DNA of 52,330 bases, taken from contig JAUWIG010000021.1 of the NCBI GenBank assembly GCA_030605475.1, positions 1 to 52,330 on the forward strand. Reading direction: 5' to 3'. The notes beneath the pieces are model-generated. The model was given only the letters and a program-made list of their open reading frames with translations, was not told the origin of the DNA and did no database searches. Each line of letters begins with the position of its first letter. Within the stretch, counting starts at the first letter, position 1. Both the position numbers and the translations under genes were made by a program. This stretch comes from Planctomycetota bacterium. Its GTDB lineage: Bacteria; Planctomycetota; Phycisphaerae; Sedimentisphaerales; Anaerobacaceae. Below are positions 16,072 to 22,481 of this stretch, one piece after another.

Positions 16072-16802
16072 TTCGCAAACGTCAAGTAATCGAGGAGAAA
16101 GGTCCTAAAGTCCCAGCGTATATCGTTACGTTTTCGGATATGATTACGCTGCTGCTGACATTCTTTGTGATGCTGCTAAGCCTGGCGAGCGTCCGGGACG
16201 AGGGACTGTTCCATAGGGGACGAGCATCTTTTTTGCAATCAATGAGACAACTCGGACTTGGTGTGCTTTTTGGCAGAAAGCAAGGGCCTGATTTCGGCCA
16301 TACTAAAATCAAGTACTTCATAAGCAGGCCTGATAGGTTATTCGAAGGCAGAACTATAGACGCAAAGGGAGAAAAAATTCGCCGGATTTTTAAGAATGTG
16401 AGCCGGTCTATGAAGACTATGCCCTCCCAGATAGTTGGGAAAAGGGCCAATTTTTCTGTAACCAATATTCGCTTTCCAGCTGGTAACGCAACTTTGAATG
16501 AGTCGGCAAAGAGGTTTTTAACGGAATTCTGCCTGGACTTGCAGCGAACCTCTGGTCGCGAAGCCGTCAAGCTCTATGTGCTTGGTTTAGCTGGTGATGA
16601 GGCGAGTGAGAAAGAGCAGTGGATACTCTCGTCGCAGCGAAGCCAGGTGGTTGCGGACTTCCTACAAGATGCGCTGCCTTCAGAGGCCAAATGGCCTGTT
16701 TATTCGTGGGGAGCAGGGCCTGGAGGTGATTGGGTGGCCCGGGATAGCCCAGTTTCCAAACAGTCACAGATATTAATTGCCGTTCTGAGGGCAGGTGAAT
16801 AG
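16068..16802 (+). CDS. MotB-like stator protein, second copy
   Basis: The product has 244 residues. It begins at TTG 16068, overlapping the preceding stop (TTGA), with GGAG nine bases upstream, which implies translational coupling. The membrane helix TFSDMITLLLTFFVMLLSL carries the conserved Asp24. A periplasmic FPAGNATLNESAKRFL precedes the OmpA-like core; the family's GHTD is replaced (VLGLAGDEASEKEQ) and LSSQRSQVVADFLQ stands for the LS-x-x-RA helix. It is clearly diverged from the first copy. One MotA with two MotB-type partners suggests a mixed B/B' dimer or alternative stators. Confidence 0.85.
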   Translation: MIRKRQVIEEKGPKVPAYIVTFSDMITLLLTFFVMLLSLASVRDEGLFHRGRASFLQSMRQLGLGVLFGRKQGPDFGHTKIKYFISRPDRLFEGRTIDAKGEKIRRIFKNVSRSMKTMPSQIVGKRANFSVTNIRFPAGNATLNESAKRFLTEFCLDLQRTSGREAVKLYVLGLAGDEASEKEQWILSSQRSQVVADFLQDALPSEAKWPVYSWGAGPGGDWVARDSPVSKQSQILIAVLRAGE

Positions 16803-16817
16803 CGTATAGCACATAGA

Positions 16818-16843
16818 GGTTCGGCGTTGGGCAAAGCCGGACC
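16818..16843 (+). terminator. Hairpin after the motB pair
   Basis: GGTTCGGC (16818-16825) pairs with GCCGGACC (16836-16843), 8 bp with one G-U, around a 10-base loop, 16 bases past the stop. No U-run follows directly. It may end the first sigma-54 transcript before the next sigma-54 promoter at 16982. The same motif could also be a dispersed repeat. Confidence 0.4.
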
Positions 16844-16981
16844 CTACACGGTGGCACAGCTTTTGAGATGGTTTCTAAACGCTGTATGACCTTGTCAAGT
16901 TTTTCGACAATGTGTCTGATTCTTCGGTCGATTTTGACCAAAAAACGCTGATAATGTTGCATTAACGTCAATTTGGTGTTT

Positions 16982-16997
16982 CGGCACGCTATTTGCG
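16982..16997 (+). promoter_or_regulatory. Sigma-54 promoter of the fliO-flhA operon
   Basis: CGGCAC-GCTAT-TTGCG keeps the invariant GG-N10-GC and 9 of 11 consensus positions. The expected start is near 17008, which rules out the upstream ATG at 16973 for the next gene and favours GTG 17051. A weaker TGGCAC-N5-TTGAG at 16852-16867 lacks the -12 GC. Confidence 0.75.
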
Positions 16998-17050
16998 TAC
17001 CAGATAATCATAACGAGCTCCCAATAACTATATTTGGTGCGTTTTATAGC

Positions 17051-17524
17051 GTGACGGGATATAAGAAAAAAATCTCTGCGTTTCTGACAGTGGTTGCGTT
17101 GTGCAGCGGTGGGGTGATGGTATGCCTCGCTCAATCGAGGACAACCGTGCCGAAGAAGGCATTATTTGATAATTCCAGTTCCCTGTTCGCGAATGACCCT
17201 AATTTTTCTGAAGAATCTGGCAGCAGCCTCGGTACCCGCGAGCTGTTCTTTAAGATGATGTTTTCGGTTCTGCTTGTTGTTGCTTTGGGCGTAGCAACGA
17301 TTTATGTTTCAAAAAAGTTTTTGCCAAGTATTACTAACGCGCCCGGCAAAGTAATTCGCATCATCGAGACGGTCCACCTCGGACCGCGTAAGACAGTCCA
17401 TCTGCTAAAAGTAGATAATCGACGACTCCTTATAGGCAGCACCGGTGAAAGCATTACGATGCTGGCCGATGTAACCAATGCATCGGCGGATTTATCAGCG
17501 CAAGAAACAGATGATAATAATTGA
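17051..17524 (+). CDS. fliO: Flagellar biosynthetic protein FliO
   Basis: The product has 157 residues from GTG 17051, the only start codon between the predicted transcript start and the signal-like helix (MTGYKKKISAFLTVVALC). A second membrane helix follows (~75-95, FFKMMFSVLLVVALGVATIYV). The cytoplasmic tail has the FliO pattern VIRIIETVHLGPRKTVHLLKV and RRLLIGSTGESITMLADV. FliO is an assembly scaffold for the FliP ring of the export gate. It is the first gene of the second sigma-54 operon, 8 bp before fliP. Confidence 0.88.
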   Translation: MTGYKKKISAFLTVVALCSGGVMVCLAQSRTTVPKKALFDNSSSLFANDPNFSEESGSSLGTRELFFKMMFSVLLVVALGVATIYVSKKFLPSITNAPGKVIRIIETVHLGPRKTVHLLKVDNRRLLIGSTGESITMLADVTNASADLSAQETDDNN

Positions 17525-17532
17525 GGATATAA

Positions 17533-18339
17533 ATGACTGATAAGCTTGTCAGAATGTTTTTTCTGTCGTTTATCGTTTTTGCATCGGCAGATTTGTCTTT
17601 TGGCCAGGCCGGCAATGCTTCCACAGCAAGTATGCCAAGAAATACGGTTCCAAGCATCAGCGATTTGATGACAGTTATAGACAAAGCAACCACCAGTGAG
17701 ATGGAAGGCAAAGATTGGTCGACTCCTGTCAAACTTGTAATCATCTTTACCGGCCTGGCGATTTTGCCAAGTCTTTTAATGATGATGACATCCTTTACTC
17801 GAATAGTTATCGTTCTGGCTTTTGTTCGCCGGGCTTTGACCACACAAACCATACCGCCTACGATTGCGATTATGGGTCTGGCGTTGTTTTTGACGCTATA
17901 TACGATGGCACCTACATTTTCCAAGATAAACGATTGCTCCATTCAGCCTTATCTCGCGGACGAAATTGATTTTCAAACAGCAGGGGTCAGAGCCGGCGGC
18001 TGTATCAAGGGATTTATGCTTAGGCAGAGCCGAGAATCGGATTTGGCTCTTTTTGTGCAGATGGCCAAGATAGAACCTCCTTCCGGTCCGATGGATATCG
18101 GTATGCATATAGTAATTCCGGCATTTATTATCAGTGAATTTCGGACGGCGTTTGAGATAGGCTGCCTTTTGTTTATTCCTTTTTTGTTGATTGATATGGT
18201 TATTGCAAGCGTTCTGCTTAGTGCCGGTATGATGATGCTGCCGCCTGTAATGATTTCTCTGCCTTTCAAGCTGATATTATTTATTCTTGTCGACGGGTGG
18301 GGGTTGTTGGCAAGGAGCCTTAGCATGGGTTTCAAATAA
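17533..18339 (+). CDS. fliP: Flagellar export gate protein FliP
   Basis: The product has 268 residues. The cleavable signal peptide (residues 1-~25) ends in SFGQAG, as usual for FliP. The core has VKLVIIFTGLAILPSLLMMMTSFTRIVIVLAFVRRAL, then TIAIMGLALFLTLYTMAPTF, IPAFIISEFRTAFEIGCLLFIPFLLIDMVIAS and MMMLPPVMISLPFKLILFILVDGW, all standard FliP segments. Five FliP subunits form the secretion channel in the MS ring with FliQ and FliR. Confidence 0.97.
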   Translation: MTDKLVRMFFLSFIVFASADLSFGQAGNASTASMPRNTVPSISDLMTVIDKATTSEMEGKDWSTPVKLVIIFTGLAILPSLLMMMTSFTRIVIVLAFVRRALTTQTIPPTIAIMGLALFLTLYTMAPTFSKINDCSIQPYLADEIDFQTAGVRAGGCIKGFMLRQSRESDLALFVQMAKIEPPSGPMDIGMHIVIPAFIISEFRTAFEIGCLLFIPFLLIDMVIASVLLSAGMMMLPPVMISLPFKLILFILVDGWGLLARSLSMGFK

Positions 18340-18367
18340 GACATTAAGTTTTTGTAGGGATTTGGCG

Positions 18368-18637
18368 ATGGATAGCAGTTTCGTTCTTTATCTTGGCCGA
18401 CACACGCTCGAGACAGCTTTGGTCTTAGCTGCCCCGATTCTGCTGACCTGTATGGTGGTTGGGGTAATGATGACACTGTTTCAGGCGGTTACTTCCATGC
18501 GGGATATGAGTCTGACGATAGTCCCCAAGCTTTTGGCGGTTGGCGCCGTGGCACTAATTTTTGGCGGGTGGATGCTTCAGACGATACTTAGATTTGCCAA
18601 CGAAATTTTCGGACATATCCAAAATATTAGATACTGA
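18368..18637 (+). CDS. fliQ: Flagellar export gate protein FliQ
   Basis: The product has 89 residues from ATG 18368; AGGGA lies 7 bases before it. An in-frame upstream start at 18287 would overlap fliP and is unlikely. It has two membrane helices and the family segments TALVLAAPILLTCMVVGVMMTLFQAVTSMRD and SLTIVPKLLAVG, then MLQTILRFANEIF. It is a gate component around FliP/FliR. Confidence 0.96.
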   Translation: MDSSFVLYLGRHTLETALVLAAPILLTCMVVGVMMTLFQAVTSMRDMSLTIVPKLLAVGAVALIFGGWMLQTILRFANEIFGHIQNIRY

Positions 18638-18680
18638 ACATTAAAATTAAGAGCGCAAAGCGAAAAACGAAACTGTTCAT

Positions 18681-18713
18681 AGTTCGTGGTTGTGAGTTTG
18701 TAGACTACGAACT
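18681..18713. repeat. Inverted repeat in the fliQ-fliR spacer
   Basis: AGTTCGT (18681-18687) and ACGAACT (18707-18713) form a 7-bp perfect stem with a 19-base loop. The surrounding 111-bp spacer has the same word-like texture (CATAGTTCGTGG, GACTACGAACTG) as the repeat tracts elsewhere. No ribosome site is evident here. Confidence 0.5.
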
Positions 18714-18748
18714 GCCAACTATTGTGCTCTCAAGTTTTACACTTTTTT

Positions 18749-19501
18749 ATGGAATTGATAATAGAAAAACTGCTCGGTTTTGTGATGGTGCTGACAAGGA
18801 TTTCAGCATTTCTTTTGGTGGTTCCTGTTTTTGGCTGGAAAAGCATCCCGGTCAGAATCAAAGTTGCGATGACTTTGCTGCTGACGATTTTCTTCTCAAT
18901 GATAACACCCTTTGCTGTTGATTCCAGGCAGGTCTCTGTATTGGAGGCAGTACTGCTGCTGACCAACGAGGCCAGCTACGGATTGGCTCTGGGATTGGTC
19001 ATTGTCCTTATATTTTCCGTGGTTAAATTCAGCGGGCGAATTGCCGAACGACAGATGGGTTTAGCTATGGCCCAGATTTTAGACCCGTTGACCGGCGAGA
19101 GAGCTCAACCAGTTGGTAGCTTGTTGGAGATGATATTTATAATCCTGTTTCTGAGCGCCAACGGTCACCATTTGTTTTTGTTAATTATCTCCCGAAGTTA
19201 CGATGCGTTTCCTGCTGGTAGTATTCCGACAATAGCGGTCCTGACCGAGGGAGTAATAACAGCCGGTTCAACGATGTTTGTGGCTGGCCTGAGATTGGCC
19301 GCACCACTGCTGGCAGCTTTTTTGGTGTTGATGGTTGTGCTGGCTGTGCTGGCACGTATAGTTCCAGAAATGAATATTCTCTTTATCAGTTTGCCATTGC
19401 GTGTAGGGCTTGGGTTGTTAATGGTAGCGATATTTGTGCCGTTTATTGACGGATTTGTGGCTGAATTCGCTGATTGGATGGGCAAACTGCTGCCCGTTTA
19501 A
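18749..19501 (+). CDS. fliR: Flagellar export gate protein FliR
   Basis: The product has 250 residues from ATG 18749. A TTG at 18722 extends the frame but lacks support; neither has a clear ribosome site. Six membrane helices. Family landmarks are LTRISAFLLVVPVFGWKSIPVRIKVAM, EASYGLALGLVIVLIF, GRIAERQMGLAMAQILDP and VLARIVPEMNILFISLPLRVGLGLLMV. A single FliR closes the FliP5FliQ4 gate. Confidence 0.95.
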   Translation: MELIIEKLLGFVMVLTRISAFLLVVPVFGWKSIPVRIKVAMTLLLTIFFSMITPFAVDSRQVSVLEAVLLLTNEASYGLALGLVIVLIFSVVKFSGRIAERQMGLAMAQILDPLTGERAQPVGSLLEMIFIILFLSANGHHLFLLIISRSYDAFPAGSIPTIAVLTEGVITAGSTMFVAGLRLAAPLLAAFLVLMVVLAVLARIVPEMNILFISLPLRVGLGLLMVAIFVPFIDGFVAEFADWMGKLLPV

Positions 19502-19584
19502 TAGCGGACAGCGTGCAAAGTGCGCCGGAGCGCAAGAGCACTATCACTTATGAGTTATGTGTTGCTTTTTGATAGGTAGGTAGT

Positions 19585-20652
19585 ATGGCAGATAAGCCGG
19601 CCACCGAAAGGACAGAACAGCCAACAGCAAAAAGGCTGTCAAAGGCCAGAGGGCAAGGGAGGGTTCCACAAAGCCGAGAACTGACCTCTGTCGTGACGCT
19701 TATAATACTGGTAGCAATGCTAACTTTATTGGCACCGGGCCTGATGCGATGGTTCATAATGCAAATGAGGCAAGGGATGTCGTGGCAAAGTTCTGTTTTT
19801 GCCGACAGCCAGACGTTTGTGAACTTTATTAACACAAAGATTATCAGTGCGACACTTCTTATCAGCCCTATTTTTGCGGCGCTTTTGGCCGGGTCTGTTC
19901 TGACTTGTGTTGCGGTCGGCGGCCTGAATTTCGCGTCAGGAGCCATAAAGTTTAGATGGAGTTCAATAAATCCGGTGGCAGGATTATCAAAACTGGTGAA
20001 TGCTCAATCCATGGTACACTTTTTAATATCCATATTGAAATTGCTTTTTGTCTCAATCGTGGCCTGGCTGTATCTTCGGAGTAAGCTCGATGTGCTTGCG
20101 GGCCTTCGATGGAGCTGGTCATTACAAATACTTGCAAGTATGGCACAGATAATATTAGGGCTGATGATACGTGTTTGCATTGCGCTGCTGGTCTTAGCAA
20201 TTGCCGACGTTTTTTACCAGAAGTGGAAATACATCGAGGATTTGAAGATGACACGTCAGGAAGTAAAAGAAGAGCGCAAGGAAAGAGAAGGTTCGCCGGA
20301 AGTCAAGAGTCGGGTCCGAAGGATACAGTTTGAGATGAGCATGAAGCGTATGCTGCGGGAAGTGCCCAAGGCCAGTGTGGTTCTTGTCAACCCGACACAT
20401 ATAGCCGTTGCGCTGCGTTACGAGGTTAAGACGATGGAATCGCCCGTAGTGGTGGCCAAAGGAGCAGACCACCTGGCAGAAAAGATAAGAGAAATTGCAC
20501 GGGCTTACGGAGTGCCTATCGTAAGAAAACCGGAATTGGCCAGGACAATATATTCAACGGTGGAACTCGACAGTCCTATACCAGAGAGTTTGTACGTGGC
20601 AGTAGCGGAAGTGCTGGCTCTGATATATCGGCTGCGGCATAGGAAAGTGTGA
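19585..20652 (+). CDS. flhB: Flagellar export switch protein FlhB
   Basis: The product has 355 residues. It begins ERTEQPTAKRLSKARGQGRVPQSREL, the standard FlhB start. It has four membrane helices, the linker LKMTRQEVKEERKEREGSPEVKSRVRR, and the self-cleavage motif N269-P-T-H in VVLVNPTHIAVALRY. The C-terminal domain (VVVAKGADHLAEKIREIARAYGVPIVRKPELARTIY) is complete. FlhB switches export from rod/hook to filament substrates on a signal from FliK (encoded at 5051-6886). It is followed 10 bp later by the unusual flhA. Confidence 0.97.
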   Translation: MADKPATERTEQPTAKRLSKARGQGRVPQSRELTSVVTLIILVAMLTLLAPGLMRWFIMQMRQGMSWQSSVFADSQTFVNFINTKIISATLLISPIFAALLAGSVLTCVAVGGLNFASGAIKFRWSSINPVAGLSKLVNAQSMVHFLISILKLLFVSIVAWLYLRSKLDVLAGLRWSWSLQILASMAQIILGLMIRVCIALLVLAIADVFYQKWKYIEDLKMTRQEVKEERKEREGSPEVKSRVRRIQFEMSMKRMLREVPKASVVLVNPTHIAVALRYEVKTMESPVVVAKGADHLAEKIREIARAYGVPIVRKPELARTIYSTVELDSPIPESLYVAVAEVLALIYRLRHRKV

Positions 20653-20703
20653 AGTGTGAAGCGTGAAGCGGGATACGAAATACAAAACACGAGATATGAG
20701 ATG
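20645..20703. repeat. Short-word repeat tract, copy 3, overlapping the flhA start
   Basis: GTGTGAAGTGTGAAGCG and GAGATATGAGATGTGAG words span the flhB-flhA junction. If flhA starts at GTG 20663, the first residues (MKRDTKYKTRDMRCESR) are encoded by the repeat; ATG 20696 would remove most of them. The sequence does not decide between them. Confidence 0.65.
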
Positions 20704-22450
20704 TGAGTCAAGAATCGTTGGTCGCAACGATTTGCTTTTCGTAGCGGGCGCAATTGCAGTTGTGGCCGGGCTTTTGTTTCCACTGTCAGCCCATATTCTC
20801 GATGTGCTTTTAATCTTTAGCGTATCTTTAACAGCGGCAGTGCTGATAATTACTTTTTCAGCACGAGGAGCTCTGGATGTATCAGGGTTTCCTCTGTTAA
20901 TTGTGCTGGCTACGATGCTGCGTATGGCACTAAGTGTAGCTTCAGGTAAATTGATACTCTCGCAGGGTAACGCCGGTACCATAATCAGTCTTTTCGGGGC
21001 TATTTTCGTCAGGAACAACTGTGTGCTCGCAATTTTGGTCTTTGGTGTGCTGACGGTTGTTATCTTTGGAACTATTTGCAAAGCTGCCAGGGGCATCAGC
21101 CGCACCGTGTTGGAGTTTACTGCAAATGTTGTCCCTATCAAGCAGATTAGTATTGACGGTGACCTTAATGCCGATGTTATCGATAAGAGCCAAGCGGCTG
21201 GGCTGCAAGAGAAAATTGGTCGTGAGGCCAGTTTTTTCGTTGCGATGGGTGGTGCCGCCAGATTTATACTTTGCGATGCTGTTATCGAACTCGTTGTTGC
21301 CGTTGTCAATATCGTCGGCGGAATGGCTGCAGGGGTGCTCGGTGGAGCTGCTGCGGGAATATCGGCGAAGACCTATGTGACTTTGGCTGTTGGAGCAGGT
21401 ATGACGACCCAGGTGCCTGCTTTACTTGCCGCTGTGGCCTCGGCATATTTTGTTCGAAGAAGCTCTGTGCCCCCTGCTGCGAATGATGGGTTTGCGGAAG
21501 AAGAAGTCGTCGAGAGAATCGAGGTAGTTGCCAGTGAGGTAGCGTCCCCTCGGTCTGCAGAATTGCAATATGGTAACGATGTAAGTGCCTCACAAAGGGG
21601 AACGGCTGAGCCCCGATGTATCGAGAGTGAATTAGCTGAAACTGCAAATCCTGTCGCAAATGTTAATGTCGAGGCTGAGAGAATAGTGTGTGAAGACCTC
21701 GAATGGCTCAATGAACCCCAACAAGCTGAAGACGAGAACGAAAAGGATGATTTGAATTTATGGGCTTGGGAAGAAATTAAAGATAGTGATTATTACGAGG
21801 CAATCGCAGAGCTAATTGAGAGTAAGGGTAATAAGGCCAAAACGATATTGATGGCCGCTGAAAGCGTCAAGGAGCTTGGCGTAACGGTGCCTGTAAATGT
21901 CGCAATGCGTCTGGCACAGAGAAAGAAGAGGTGTTTGCTGATAGACCTTGATTTGGAAAGGGATGCCATATCGAGGGTTTTTGATGTTGACTGTGGGGGG
22001 CCCTGCGGCGACAAAGTGGGGGCAAGAGCGATTGTAAGGGAGACGCCAACCTGCATCGATAATCTTTGGATATGGCCGGCGAATAATTTTGGCAAAGGCG
22101 AAGTGGAACCCCAAACGCAAAAAAAGGCGTTCGGGGACCCCGATACAATGAATGTGAAGGAGGTAATTGCCGGTCTCGAAAGCCGGTATGACCATTTGAT
22201 TATTTATGCTCCGAATATAAAGCTATCGGCTGATTGGGGCAGAATAGCCAGCGGTGTTCAGGCAGCGATGCTTTTCGGCCCAGGGAGCAAACTTGAAGGC
22301 GGCTCTATTAGTGATTTTCCGAATTGGAAACGTCCCTGTTTCCAAAACGACGTCGGGAACCTTCGCCTCCTGCTACAGTTTCACAAACTTTTGATTAGTT
22401 TCGGCTGTGCTATTTTCAAGCCGGTGGAGGTTCTTGCTGAGGTGTCTTGA
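20663..22450 (+). CDS. flhA: FlhA membrane domain fused to degenerate ParA/CpsD-like P-loop domain
   Basis: The product has 595 residues (584 if ATG 20696 is used). Residues ~20-265 are the FlhA membrane domain: RGALDVSGFPLLIVLATMLRMALSVASGKLIL, the conserved cytoplasmic loop VPIKQISIDGDLNADVID and YVTLAVGAGMTTQVPALLAA. FlhA normally continues with a ~340-residue cytoplasmic domain that binds chaperone-substrate complexes. Here that domain is absent. Residues ~266-385 are an acidic linker. Residues ~390-590 resemble a ParA/MinD/BY-kinase fold: KTILMAAESVKELGVTVPVNVAMRLAQ, then CLLIDLDLERDAISRVFDVD and YDHLIIYAPNIK. The Walker A GKT is replaced (E-L-G-V-T at E-G-K-T-T), so it probably cannot hydrolyse ATP. 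It is the last gene of the export-gate operon. A second, normal FlhA elsewhere cannot be excluded. Confidence 0.88.
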   Translation: MKRDTKYKTRDMRCESRIVGRNDLLFVAGAIAVVAGLLFPLSAHILDVLLIFSVSLTAAVLIITFSARGALDVSGFPLLIVLATMLRMALSVASGKLILSQGNAGTIISLFGAIFVRNNCVLAILVFGVLTVVIFGTICKAARGISRTVLEFTANVVPIKQISIDGDLNADVIDKSQAAGLQEKIGREASFFVAMGGAARFILCDAVIELVVAVVNIVGGMAAGVLGGAAAGISAKTYVTLAVGAGMTTQVPALLAAVASAYFVRRSSVPPAANDGFAEEEVVERIEVVASEVASPRSAELQYGNDVSASQRGTAEPRCIESELAETANPVANVNVEAERIVCEDLEWLNEPQQAEDENEKDDLNLWAWEEIKDSDYYEAIAELIESKGNKAKTILMAAESVKELGVTVPVNVAMRLAQRKKRCLLIDLDLERDAISRVFDVDCGGPCGDKVGARAIVRETPTCIDNLWIWPANNFGKGEVEPQTQKKAFGDPDTMNVKEVIAGLESRYDHLIIYAPNIKLSADWGRIASGVQAAMLFGPGSKLEGGSISDFPNWKRPCFQNDVGNLRLLLQFHKLLISFGCAIFKPVEVLAEVS

Positions 22451-22481
22451 GCTTTAGCTTTATCGGAGTGCTTTTTCAGAC

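Noticed and set aside
16852..16867. TGGCAC-N5-TTGAG as another sigma-54 promoter
   Set aside because: The essential GC at -12 is missing; the element at 16982-16997 is better placed.
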